DNA of 64,000 bases from Prorocentrum cordatum (Eukaryota; Sar; Dinophyceae; Prorocentrales; Prorocentraceae). The position numbers and the translations under genes were made by a program. The notes beneath the pieces are model-generated. The model was given only the letters and a program-made list of their open reading frames with translations. It did no database searches and was not told the DNA's origin. Within the stretch, counting starts at the first letter, position 1. Each line of letters begins with the position of its first letter. This document shows positions 1-9,708 of this stretch, piece by piece. Location: the NCBI GenBank assembly GCA_963575745.1, contig CAUYUJ010015496.1:265172-329171 (forward strand), written 5' to 3'.

Positions 1-264
1 ACAGGAAGACAGCGAAGCTGCAGAGATTAAAGCAGAGGTGCATGAAACAGCGGGGCTGTACAGATATGCACAAGACTGCCCATACACAAGAATATATCAC
101 TAAAACAATGAAACGCAGTAACCACTGGTTTATACAGCGACCACACGAGAAGCAGCGAGAGACCATACAGTAACCACTGGTTTATACAGCGATTACCGTC
201 TCAACACCACTGAGAATGCACAAGAGATTAAAGAAGGTCAGAATGCAGATAAGATCAAAGGCCT
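1..264. other. Low-copy host sequence, left part, interrupted by HelA
   Basis: This stretch lacks the Hel repeat modules. A unit of about 25 bp beginning cagtaaccactgg occurs twice, near 116-141 and 167-192, a 51-bp spacing. Phrases such as acagcggggctgtacagatat resemble the 3' region of the truncated LINE at 18235-18420, so it may be the untranslated part of an old retroelement. No ORF with coding character was seen. It appears to continue at 2707 once the HelA at 265-2706 is removed. Confidence 0.4.
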
Positions 265-2706
265 ACTGGGCGCCGGCGGTAAGCCGTCAATCTTCCTTAC
301 CGCCGGGAGACTCGTAGAGCTTCCTGAGCATATATAATGTCGAAAAATTGCAGAGAACGAACAGTTTTTCAGCCTAAACGATTTCAGACCTCTCGATGCA
401 ACAGCCAAACGCCCCTCATGCTTCTGGATCGTTTTCTGTGCACGAGCTCTGTAGCTCTCCTACAGCCCGAGTTACGTGCGAAAATCGACAGCACCTCTCA
501 AGATCACTCGAAGAATACAAATAGTTTCGCGAATCTAGCTCGAGTATCAGACCGAGTTCAGACATCTGAATGCAACGGGCGGACGCGCCTGATGTCTCCG
601 AATCGATTCCTGTGATAACCAGCCCTGCAGCCCCCTTACAGCCCGAGTTCAGTGCAGAAAATCGACAGCACCTCTGAAGATGACTCGAACAATACGAATA
701 ATTTCGCGGACCTAGCTCGGGCAGCAGGCCGAGTTCAGGGCTCTAAATGCGACAGGTGGACGCGACTGATGTCTCTGAGTCGATTCCAGTGATAGCCAGC
801 CCTGTAGCCCCCCTACAGCCCGAGTTAAGTGCAGAAAACGGACAGCACCTCTCAAGATGACTCGACGAATACGAACAGTTTTGCGAACCTAGCTCGGGCA
901 GCACACCGATTTAACTCGTAGAGCTTCCCTTAGCAAGTGATTGCTGGAAGCTTAAGAATAATTCCGGGGCGCAGGAGAGCTAGTTGGCAAGAAAAATCTC
1001 GACGGACCTTTTGGTGACTTTTGGTCGGTTGAAAAAATTGTTCTCGAAATTCCTCAATTCGTTTGAGTTCCAGTATTTTTTTCCCGAGATTTTCGATCTT
1101 ATTCCCGCTCGCCATCTTGATCTCAGCTCGATCGGTCATCTTTTACTGCCAAAAAGCGTCCAGGCGGGATCGGCCGTTTCGAGTCATCTTGATACGCGCT
1201 CTCGGTATATTGGACTTAACTCGAGATACAGGAGGACAGCTACAGAGCTGGTAAGCACACCTTATCGATTCGAAATGATCAGGCGCGTTCGTCTGTTGCA
1301 TTCAGAGGTCTGAACTCGGTCTGCTAGCCGAGCTAGGTTCGCAAACCTATTTGTATTATTCGAGTCATCTTGAGATCCGCTCTCGGTTTTCTGCACTTAA
1401 CTCGAGCTATATGACAGCTACAGAGTTGATACTTACAGAAACTGATTGAGAATCAGCAGTCGCGCTTGTCTGTTGAATCCAAAGCTCTGAACTCGGTTTG
1501 CTGCCCGATCTAGAATCGCGAAACTATACGTATTGTTCGAGTCATCTTGAGAGGCGCTGTCGGTTTTCTGTACTCAACTCCGGCTGTAGGGGGGCCACAG
1601 TGCTGGTAGTCACAGGAATCGATTTGAAGACATCAGGCGCGTGCGCCTGTCGAATCCAGAGCTCGGAACTCGGTCTGCTGCCCGATCTAGGTCCGCGAAA
1701 CTATTCGAATTGTTGGAGTCATCCTGAGAGATGCTGTGGGTTTTCTGCACCTAACTCGGGCTGCAGGGGGGCTGCAGGACTGGTAATCACAGGAATCGAT
1801 TCGGAGACATCAGACGCGTCCGCCTGTCGCATTGAGAGGTCTGAACTCGGTCTGATACTCAAGCTAGGTTTGCCAAACTATTCGTATGTTTCGAGTCATC
1901 TTGAGAGGCGCTGTCGATTTACGCACGTAACTCGGCTGTAGGTGAGCTACAGGGCTCGTACAGAAGACAATCCAGAAGCATCGGGGGCGTTCGGCTGTTG
2001 CATCGAGAGGTCTTAAATCGCTTGGGCTCAAAAACTACTCGTTCTCTGCAATTTTTTTTCGACATTATATATTGTCAGGAAGCTCTACGAGTCCCCCGGC
2101 GGTAAGAAAGGTTGACGGTTTACCGCCGGCGCCCAGTTCGAGCTCTGGATTCGGCAGGGCAACGCGCATGATGTCTCCGAATCGATTCCTGTGAGTACGA
2201 GCCCTGTAGCCCACCTACAGCCCAAGTTAAATGCAGAAAACTGTCAGCAGCTCTCAAGATGCGTCCAACAACACGAATAGTTTCGCGAATCTAGCTCGGG
2301 CAGCAGACCGAGTTCAGACCTCTAGATGGAACAGACGAACGCGCCTGATGATTCGCAATCGATTTCTGCGAGAATGACCTCTGCGGCTGCCCTACAGCTC
2401 GAGTGAAGTACAAAATACCGACAACGCGTATCAAGACGACTCGAAACAGCCGATCCCTCCGCGATGCTTTTCTGCAGAAATATTCACCCGATCGAGCTAA
2501 TATTAAGCAGGCGAGCGGAAATAAGATCGAATATGGTCAGAAGAAATACTAAAGCACAAACGAATTGTTGAATTTCAAGAACAAAATGTTCAACCGACCA
2601 AAAGTCAGCAAAAGGTCCGTCGAGATTTTTCTTGCCAACTAGCTCTCCAGCGCGCCGGAATTACTCTCAAGCTTCCAGCAACTAGCTAAGGGAAGCTCTG
2701 CGAGTT
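265..2706 (-). mobile_element. HelA Helentron-like element (HINE), interrupted by a second HelA
   Basis: The sense-strand 3' end lies at 265: ACTGGGCGCC, then a hairpin with arms CCGGCGGTAA and TTACCGCCGG, then the inner repeat ACTCGTAGAGCTTCC. The sense-strand 5' end is at 2706, reading GGAAGCTCTGCGAGTT on the plus strand. Removing the nested 913-2137 copy leaves about 1.2 kb containing ~178-bp repeats (anchors at 499, 675, 854, 2255, 2432). The flanks join as cct/actttgagg. The same cctactttgagg string occurs uninterrupted near 2788, so no target site was duplicated. Confidence 0.72.
913..2137 (+). mobile_element. HelA element, complete, plus orientation, nested in another HelA
   Basis: It starts AACTCGTAGAGCTTCC at 913, followed by a 5' hairpin (AGCTTCC...GGAAGCT with inner AGCAA...TTGCT). 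It ends with the inverted repeat, the CCGGCGG hairpin and GCCCAGT at 2137; length 1225 bp. Flanks accgattt and tcgagctctgg join to 19 nt that align without gaps to the repeat consensus accgagttcagagctctgg. This gives an insertion between T and T with no target duplication. It is one of two copies in the window pointing to the plus strand. Confidence 0.78.
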
Positions 2707-2969
2707 ACTTTGAGGCACCACGTGACAAATCACGGAAAGTCACGTACAAAGGTCAATGAGCACTCAAATCAAGGAAGCAACGAATGACCTACTTTGAGGG
2801 ATCAAGCGAGGCTCTTATTCAACACACGCGCATGCACGACAACACACACACGCATGAAGAAAGGAAACGCAATCACAAATCAAGCGTGCTGGATCAGTCA
2901 CATGTGCATCATCTGTGCCGTTTCCGATGCTTCTTGCCGCTCCGCGTCAATGCACTCCTGGAAGTAGAA
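2707..2969. other. Low-copy host sequence, second part
   Basis: Lies between the end of one HelA and the start of a HelB-type element and contains none of their modules. It carries a short CA-rich tract (acacacacacgc near 2840) and the duplicated phrase cctactttgagg, which documents the empty site of the neighbouring HelA. No recognisable gene. Confidence 0.4.
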
Positions 2970-3308
2970 TGGGAACCGGCGATAAACCGTCAACCTGGTC
3001 ACCGCCGGACACCTCGTAGAACTCCTTTCACGCGTGAGAGTGCTCAGAGTCAAAAAAAGAGAGAGCTTCTGGAGGCATTTCTCGAGAAAGTGAACAGTGA
3101 TGTTTTTCATGTCGAGATGAAGTTGGTTCCTCCAAGTGCTTCGATCGTAAATGTGCGCCTACAGAGCTCATATTAAGACGCAGAGACTCTCATAGTCGTT
3201 TACAGGTGCGGAAAAACTGCTTTCTCAAAATGAATTGTCAAATATCTTTCAATGTTTCGCAAAACCACCCAAAAGTTACCACTTTGTCCTTTCTGGCCGG
3301 GTCAACCA

Positions 3309-5463
3309 ACTGGGCGCCGGCGGTAAGCCGTCAACCTTTCTTACCGCCGGGGGACTCGTAGAGCTTCCTGACAACATATAATGTCCAAAAAAATTACACA
3401 TAATCAATAGTTTTTCAGCCCAAGCAATCAGACCTCTCGGATGCAACAGCCGAACGCCGCCGATGCTTCTGGATTGTCTTCTGCACGAGCTCTGTAGCTC
3501 TCCTACAGCCCGAGTTACGTGCGTAAATCGACAGCACCTCTCAAGATAACTCGAACAATACGGATAGTTTGGCAAACCTAGCTCGAGTATCAGACCGAGT
3601 TCAGACCTCTGCATGCGACAGGCGGACGCGTCTAATGTCTCTGAATCGATTCCTGTGATTACCAGCCCTGCAGCCCCCCCTACAGCCCGAGTTAAGTGCA
3701 GGAAACCGACAGCACCTCTCAGGATGACTCGAACAATACGAATAGTTTCGCGAACCTAGTTCGGGCAGCAGACAGAGTTCGGAGCTCTGAATTCGAAAGG
3801 CGGACGCGCCTAATGTCTCCGAATCGATTCCAGTGATTACCAGCCATGCAGCCCCCCTACAGCCCGAGTTAAGTGCAGAGAACCGACAGCATCTCTCAAG
3901 ATGACTCGAACAATACGAATAGTTTCGCGATTCTAGATCGGGCAGCAGACCGAGTTCAGAGCTCTCGATTCAACAGACAACGTCCACTGATGATTATGAA
4001 TCAGATTCTGTACGCATCAGCTCTGCAGCTGTTCTGTAGCTTGAGTTAAGTACAGAAAACTGAGAGCGTCTGTCAAGATGACTCGAATAATACGAAAAGG
4101 TTTGCGGACCTACCTCGGCTAGCAACAGGCGAACGCGCCTGATCATTCTCAATCGATTAGCTGTGCTTACCAGCTCTGCAGCTGTCATAAAGCTCGAGTT
4201 ATCTTGAGAAAACCGTCACCGCGTATCAAGATGACTCGAAATGGCTGATCCCGCCCGTATGCTTTTTGGCAGTAAAAGGTACCCGATCGAGCTGAGATCA
4301 AGATGGCGAGCGGGAATGATATCGAATATCACGGGAAAATATACTAGAGCTCTAACGAATGGTTGAATTTCGAAAACAAAACTGGGCGCCGGCGGTAAAC
4401 CGTCAACCTTTGTTACCGCCGGGGGACGCGTAGATCTTCCTGACAACATATAATGTCGAAAAAAATTACACCGAAAAAATAGTTTTTCAGCCCAAGCAAT
4501 TTCAGACCTCTCGGATGCAACAGCCGAACGCCCCCGATGCTTCTGGATTGTCTTCTGTACGAGCTCTGTAGCTCTCCTACAGCCCGAGTTACGTGCGAAA
4601 ATCGACAGCACCTCTCAAGATGACTCGAACAATACGAATAGTTTGGCAAACCTAACTCGAGTATCAGACCGAGTTCAGACCTCTGCATGCGACAGACGGA
4701 CGCGTCTGATATCTCTGAATCGATTCCTGTGATTACCAGCCCTGCAGCCCCCCCTACAGCCCGAGTTAGGTGCAGAAAACCGACAGCACCTCTCAGGATG
4801 ACTCGAACAATACGAATAGTTTCGCAGACCTAGTTCGGGCAGCAGACAGAGTTCGGAGCTCTGGATTCGAAAGGCGGACGCGCCTGATGTCTCCGAATCG
4901 ATTCCAGTGATTAACAGCCTTGCAGCCCACCTACAGCCCGAGTTAGCAGAGAACCGACAGCATCTCTCAAGATGACTCGAACAATACGAATAGTTTCGCG
5001 ATTCTAGATCGGGCAGCAGACCGAGTTCAGAGCTCTCGATTCAACAGTCAACGGCCACTGATGATTCTCAATCAGATTCTGTACGTATCAGCTCTGCAGC
5101 TGTTCTGTAGCTCGAGTTAAGTACAGAATAGGTTTGCGGACCTAGCTCGGCTAGCAGACCGAGTTCAGACCTCTGGATTCAACAGACAAACGCGCCTAAT
5201 CATTCTGCGTCGATTAGCTGTGCTTATCAGCTCTGTAGCTGTCCTGAAGCTCGAGTTATCTTGAGAAAACCGTCACCGCGTGACAAGATGACCTAAAACG
5301 GCCGATCCCGCCCGTGTGCTTTTTGGCAGTAAAAGATGACCGATCGAGCTGAGATCAAGATGGCGAGCGGGAAAAAGATCGAATACCACGGGAAAACCAA
5401 CTAGCGCCCCCGAATTACTCTTACGCTTCCAGCAACAACTTGCTAAGGGAAGCTCTACGAGTT
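3309..5463 (-). mobile_element. HelA composite: two 3' ends (3309, 4381), one 5' end (5463)
   Basis: A HelA 3' hairpin starts at 3309 and its body runs to gagaacaaa at 4380. A second HelA hairpin starts at 4381, with its own repeats and a slightly deleted tail ending CTACGAGTT at 5463. Only one 5' terminus exists for two 3' termini. The outer flanks (gtcaacca / actagctcc) restore the HelB sequence exactly, so the composite behaved as a single inserted unit. Confidence 0.62.
3541..4230. repeat. ~178-bp tandem repeat array typical of HelA interiors
   Basis: The anchor caagatgactcgaa (with variants) recurs at 3541, 3719, 3898, 4076 and 4226, a period of 178-179 bp. Each unit contains short inverted repeats: GGCGxACGCGCC, agCTGTAGctgccCTACAGct and CTCGG...CCGAG. 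The same array occurs in almost every HelA of the window with 2-6 units, often truncated. The many short ORFs reading through it share stock phrases in both strands and are by-products of the repeat. Confidence 0.8.
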
Positions 5464-5524
5464 ACTAGCTCCACCCCGCGCCGGAATTCCTCTAGCTCGT
5501 CGATACCGAAGAGCTCTACGAGGT

Positions 5525-6236
5525 ACTCTGAGGACCCCCTTGTTGCGAATCGGAGCAGCACATTCTTCGCCGAGGGCCCCCTTTGACACGAGCAGGCTGA
5601 AGCTCAAGCGCAATCACATTATCCGGACGCTGCGGGGGGTGAACAATTCCTGGCCAAGGGCCGATGGTGTCTCACGTCTGGCGCGGAGGCGATGTTCAAG
5701 GTTCCCCGCTGCGTCCTGGAAGAGGCGGCGGAATTCAGCTTCCATTCCGAAGTCCAGGACATACCGCGCGAGGGCATCGAGATGCCAAATGGAGGCCTCC
5801 TATTCCTCGTCCCGAAGAGCCAATCCGGCGCCGCCTGCGAGGGGCAGCCATATACGAACCAGCGAACAGACAACCGCTGAGCTTTGCCAACGCACACAAC
5901 CGACTGCTGTGCTGGCTGGTGGGTGGGGATATGCCGATGGGGTGTGCCGCGCCGAAAGAAAGGGGTCGGGTTGGAGAGGTGCGCCGTGCCGAAATAAAGG
6001 CGTCGGGGCGGAGGGTGCGCGCGGGGGGGGGGCGTGCCGAAAGAAAAGGGTCGGGGCGGAAACGGTGCGCTGGCTGGTGGGTTGGGGAAATGCGGATAGG
6101 GTGTGCCGTGCCGAAATACAGGGGTCGGGGCGGAGAAGTGCGCCGTGCCGATCTAAAGGAGTCGGGGTGGAGAGGCGCGCTGGCTGGTGGGTGGGGGGGA
6201 TGCGAAGGGTGTGTGGAGTGGGCGTGCCGTGCCGAA
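5525..6236. other. Low-copy host region with coding-like stretch and 36-bp minisatellite
   Basis: GC-rich non-Hel sequence. The best open stretch on the plus strand runs from about 5600 to 5880 with a methionine at 5692 (MFKVPRCVLEEAAEFSF...), ending at a stop at 5880. I do not recognise it, and overlapping frames on both strands are equally open, so coding status is uncertain. From about 5930 it changes into a degenerate minisatellite. Once the HelA at 6237-8080 is removed it joins directly to 8081. Confidence 0.35.
5930..6236. repeat. Degenerate ~36-bp G-rich minisatellite
   Basis: Units such as gtgcgccgtgccgaaa followed by taaaggggtcggggcgg recur about six to eight times with insertions of gctggctggtgggt. 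The array continues at 8081-8135 after the inserted HelA, which proves that the two parts were one array. A 36-bp unit preserves reading frame, but no convincing product is seen. Confidence 0.55.
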
Positions 6237-6890
6237 ACTGGGCGCCGGCGGTAAACCGTCAACCTTCGTTACCGCCGGGGGACTCGTAGAGCTTCCTGAC
6301 AACATATAATGTCGAACAAAAATTACACTGAAAAAAAAGTTTTCTAGATCGGGCAGCAGACCGAGTTCAGAGCTCTGGATTCAACAGACAACGGCCACTG
6401 ATGATTCTGAATGAGATTCTGTACGTATCAGCTCTGTAGCTGTCATGTAGCTCGAGTTAAGTAGAGAAAACCGAGAGCGCCTGTCAAGATGACTCGAATA
6501 ATACGAATAGGTTTGTGGACCTAGCTCGGCTAGCAGACCGAGCTCAGACCTCTGGATTCAACAGGCGAACGCGGCTGATCATTCTACATCGATTAGCTGT
6601 GCTCATCAGCTCTGTAGCTGTCCTAAAGCTCGAGTTATCTGGAGAAAGCCAGCAGCGCGTGACAAGATGACCCGAAACGGCCGATCCCGCCTGGACGCTT
6701 TTTGGCAGTAAAAGATGACCGATCGAGCTGAGATCAAGATGGCGAGCGGGAATAAGATCGAATATCACGGGAAAAAATACTAGAGCTCTAACGAATGGTT
6801 GAATTTCGAGAACAAAATTTTCAACCTACCAAAAGTCAGCAAAAGGTCCGTCGAGATTTCTCTTGCCAACTAGCTCTCCAGCGCCCCGGA

Positions 6891-8030
6891 ACTCGCGCCG
6901 GCGGTGAACCGTCAACCTCGTCACCGCCGGGGACCTCGTACAGCTCCTTTCACGCGTGAGAGTGCTTAGAGTCGAAAGAGAGAGCTTCTGGAGGCATTTC
7001 TCGAAAAAGGCAAAATTGATTTTTTTCACGTCGGCATGAAGTTGGTTCCTCCAAGTGTTTCGATAGTAAAAGTGCGCCTACAGAGCTCATATTAAGACAG
7101 AGAGGCACTCATAATCGTTTACAGGTGCGAAAAATCTGCTTTCTCAAAATGAATTGTCAAATATCTTTCAAATCTTAGCAAAACCACCCAAAAGTTATCA
7201 CTTTGTCCTTTCTGGCCGGGTCGGCCAACTGGCGCCGGCGGTGAACCGTCAACCTAGTCACCGCCGGGCACCTCGAAGAGCTCCTTGTACGCGTAAGAGT
7301 GCTCAGCAACAAAAGAGAGGGCTTCTGGAAGCATTTCTCGAACAAAAAGAAAACATCATTGTTTTTCCTGTCGACATGAAGTTGGTTTCGCCAAGTGTTT
7401 CGATAGTAAAAGTGCATCTAGAGAGCTCATATTAAGACAAAGAGGCCCTCATAGTCGTCCACAGGTGCGAAAAATCTGCTTTCGCAAAATAAATGGTCAA
7501 ATATCTTTCAAATTTTTGCAAAACCACTCAAAAGTTGACACTTTGTCCGCCCCGGCCAGGTGGGCCAACTGGGAACCGGCGGTAAACCGTCAACCAGGTT
7601 ACCGCCGGGCACCTCGTAGAGCTATTTTGTTGCACAGCGCTCCTCGGAACACGTCAAGGAAGCTTCTGAAGCGAGAGCCCAAAAACTCAAAAAATCACGA
7701 TTTTTCGGTTTCCATCCAAAACCAGTTCCTGCAAGTCTTTCGATAGTAATACTGCAGCTACGGACTTGGAAATTTAACTGGCAGACGCGGCATACCCTTC
7801 TACACGTGAGAAAAATCTGGTTTCTCAAAATGAATTGTCAAACATCTTTCAAATCTGAGCAAACCCGACCCAAAGTCACCACTTTGTCTCTTAAGGCCGG
7901 GTCGGCCAACTAGCTCCACCCCGCGCCGGAATTCCTCTAGCTCATCGATGGCGAAGAGCTCTACGAGGTACTAGCTCCACCCCGCGCCGGATTTCCTCTA
8001 GCTCATCGATGCCGAAGAGCTCTACGAGGT
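6891..8030 (-). mobile_element. HelB-HelB'-HelC composite with a single shared 5' end
   Basis: 3' hairpins start at 6891 (first bases altered to actcgcgcc) and 7228; a full HelC (gggaacc hairpin) occupies 7568-7969; one HelB 5' tail follows at 7970-8030. Flanks gcgccccgga / attactcttaag restore the HelA tail exactly. An almost identical HelB-HelB'-HelC order with the same spacing (337, then about 336-340 bp) is found at 8774-9447 in unrelated flanking DNA, so the block probably moved as a unit. Confidence 0.62.
7568..7969 (-). mobile_element. HelC element, complete (402 bp)
   Basis: Starts ACTGGGAACCGGCGGTAA with inner repeat acctcgtagagct, body tgttgcacagcgctcc..., ends ctctacgaggt at 7969. 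It sits at the recurrent site ggcca/actagctcc inside a HelB. HelC shares its last ~60 bp (ctagctccaccccgcgcc to gaggt) with HelB but has a different 3' two-thirds. Confidence 0.66.
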
Positions 8031-8080
8031 ATTACTCTTAAGCTTCCAGCAATCAATTGCGAAGGGAAGCTCTACGAGTT

Positions 8081-8773
8081 ATAAAGGGGTCGGCGGGGGG
8101 TGCGCCGTGCCGAACTAAAAGGGTCGGGGCGGAAGGGAACGAGCCTCAGTCCTACGCTGAAACAGCTGTCTCGGGAGTCGGTGTAGCTCACGCCAAAGAG
8201 CACTGACATCGATGCTGGCAAATGCCCAGTCCCTGGTAGCTTGCCACTCGTCCTCCTTCACTGCTGAACTCACAGCTGCGTTAGAAAACCTCCCAGTCGT
8301 TGAACTCCCAGGGTGTGAAGTCATAGAATCTGTATAATGAGAACAATGCAACTGCTCATTCCGCAACTCCTCATTCCGCAACTCCTCACCCTGCAACTCC
8401 TCATCATGCAACTCCTCTTTCAGAACACCTGGATCAACAGAAACAGAAACCACTTCCGAGTTTTTGTTGTTGTTAGTTACTGAAGAGCTCCAGTCAAACG
8501 CAGAATCAGGCTGAACATGCTCGACCTCGTCGCCCATCACCTTCTGAAGATTTTCCTGCCAATCTTCATTCAGAACCGCAGGGTCAATAGAGACAGAAAC
8601 CAGCATCGACTGCAGCACACCCTCCGAAGACTCTAGCACATCTCGAGGCTGCACCACACCAGGAGACTCCTCCACCTCCTTCCACACCTTAAGATCTTCC
8701 TGCCCAGCCTTCCCAAGACAATCCGACGGAGCGTCCGGAGATGAAGCGTGGCAGACTTCAGAGCTGGAATCAA
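8081..8773. other. Low-copy host region, continuation of 5525-6236
   Basis: Continues the minisatellite to about 8135 and then becomes unique sequence containing the minus-strand open frame described at 8115-8772. It is bounded on the right by a HelB 3' end at 8774. Pentapeptide-coding 15-bp repeats (ctcctcattccgcaa type) lie at 8355-8420. Confidence 0.45.
8115..8772 (-). CDS. Possible exon or gene fragment, unknown product, partial
   Basis: An open minus-strand frame of about 219 codons runs from the HelB junction at 8773 to a TAG at 8115. The 46 codons upstream of the junction belong to the HelB repeat, so the natural start is missing. The protein is acidic and internally repetitive. VSVSIDPAVLNEDWQ and VSVSVDPGVLKEEL are two copies of one motif, with a weaker third copy near FASIDVSALWREL. 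Between them lies an EELxx pentad run. No known family is recognised. The last codons read into the 36-bp minisatellite. It could be an exon, a captured gene fragment or a fortuitous ORF. Confidence 0.35.
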
Positions 8774-9446
8774 ACTGGCGCCGGCGGTGAACCGTCAACC
8801 TGGTCACCGCCGGGAACCTCGTAGAGCTCCTTTCACGCGCGAGAGTGCTCAGAGTCGAAAGAGAAAGCTTCTGGAGGCATTTCTCGAAAAAGGCAAAATT
8901 GATTTTTTTCACGTCGGCATGAAGTTGGTTCCTCCAAGTGTTTCGATAGTAGAAGTGCGCCTACAGAGCTCATATTAAGACAGAGAGGCCCTCATAATCG
9001 TTTACAGGTGCGAAAAATCTGCTTTCTCAAAATGAATTGTCAAATATCTTTCAAATCTTAGCAAAACCACCCAAAAGTTATCACTTTGTCCTTTCTGGCC
9101 GGGTCGGCCAACTGGCGCCGGCGGTGAACCGTCAACCTAGTCACCGCCGGGCACCTCGAAGAGCTCCTTGTACGCGTAAGAGTGCTCAGCAACAAAAGAG
9201 GGCTTCTGGAAGCATCTCGAACAAAAAGAAAACGTCATTGTTTTGCATGTCGACATGAAGTTGGTTTCGCCAAGTGTTTCGATGGTAAAAGTGCATCTAG
9301 AGAGCTCACATTAAAACAAAGAGGCCCTCATAGTCGTCCACAGGTGCGAAAAATCTGCTTTCGCAAAATAAATGGTCAAATATCTTTCAAATTTTTGCAA
9401 AACCACTCAAAAGTTGACACTTTGTCCGCCCCGGCCGGGTGGGCCA
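8774..9446 (-). mobile_element. Two consecutive HelB 3' portions (8774, 9111)
   Basis: Both have the hairpin with covarying arms CCGGCGGTGA and TCACCGCCGG and the inner repeat acctcgtagagctcc. Each runs to the recurrent junction ggcca/ACT where the next element starts. No separate 5' ends follow directly. This is the second copy of the block seen at 6891-7567, and the two are close to identical. Confidence 0.6.
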
Positions 9447-9708
9447 ACTGGGAACCGGCGGTAAACCGTCAACCAGGTTACCGCCGGGCACCTCGTAGAA
9501 CTATTTTGTTGCACAGCGCTCCTCGGAACACGTCAAGGAAGCTTCTGAAGCGAGAGCCCAAAAACTCAAAAAATCACGATTTTTCGGTTTCCATCCAGAA
9601 TCAGTTCCTGCAAGTCTTTCGATAGTAATACTGCAGCTACGGACTTGAAAATTTAACTGGCAGACGCGGCAGAACCCACTGGGAACCGGCGGTAAACCGT
9701 CAACCAGG

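Larger units (their letters stand above)
2970..5524 (-). mobile_element. HelB-type element interrupted by HelA
   Basis: The 3' hairpin (tgggaaccggcgataaacc...) is at 2970 with inner repeat acacctcgtagaactcc. Its 5' terminus resumes at 5464-5524 with actagctccaccccgcgcc and ends gagctctacgaggt. Between them sit two fused HelA units (3309-5463). Without the insert the element is about 0.4 kb. The left arm has a G-to-A change (CCGGCGAT) that weakens the hairpin. Confidence 0.6.
6237..8080 (-). mobile_element. HelA element in the minisatellite, with a nested HelB-HelB-HelC block
   Basis: ACTGGGCGCC hairpin at 6237; 5' terminus GGAAGCTCTACGAGTT ending at 8080. Flanks gtgccgaa and ataaaggggtcgg rejoin to match a neighbouring minisatellite unit (gtgccgaaataaaggcgtcgg), giving a clean T/T insertion on the sense strand with no duplication. 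The internal 178-bp repeats are reduced to about two units. The tail is split at 6891-8030 by another insertion. Confidence 0.75.

Noticed and set aside
265-2706. HelA as a cut-and-paste MITE with 3-bp (ACT) target duplication
   Set aside because: ACT occurs on both sides, but comparison with uninterrupted copies shows that one ACT belongs to the element. The inverted repeat is not at the outer end on the hairpin side.
3541-4230. Regular repeats as a CRISPR array
   Set aside because: The period is 178 bp with conserved sequence throughout, no repeat-spacer alternation, and the context is eukaryotic transposons.
5540-6289. 249-codon plus-strand ORF
   Set aside because: It runs through the minisatellite and into the HelA hairpin, and two other frames plus the minus strand are also open, as expected for GC-rich repeats.
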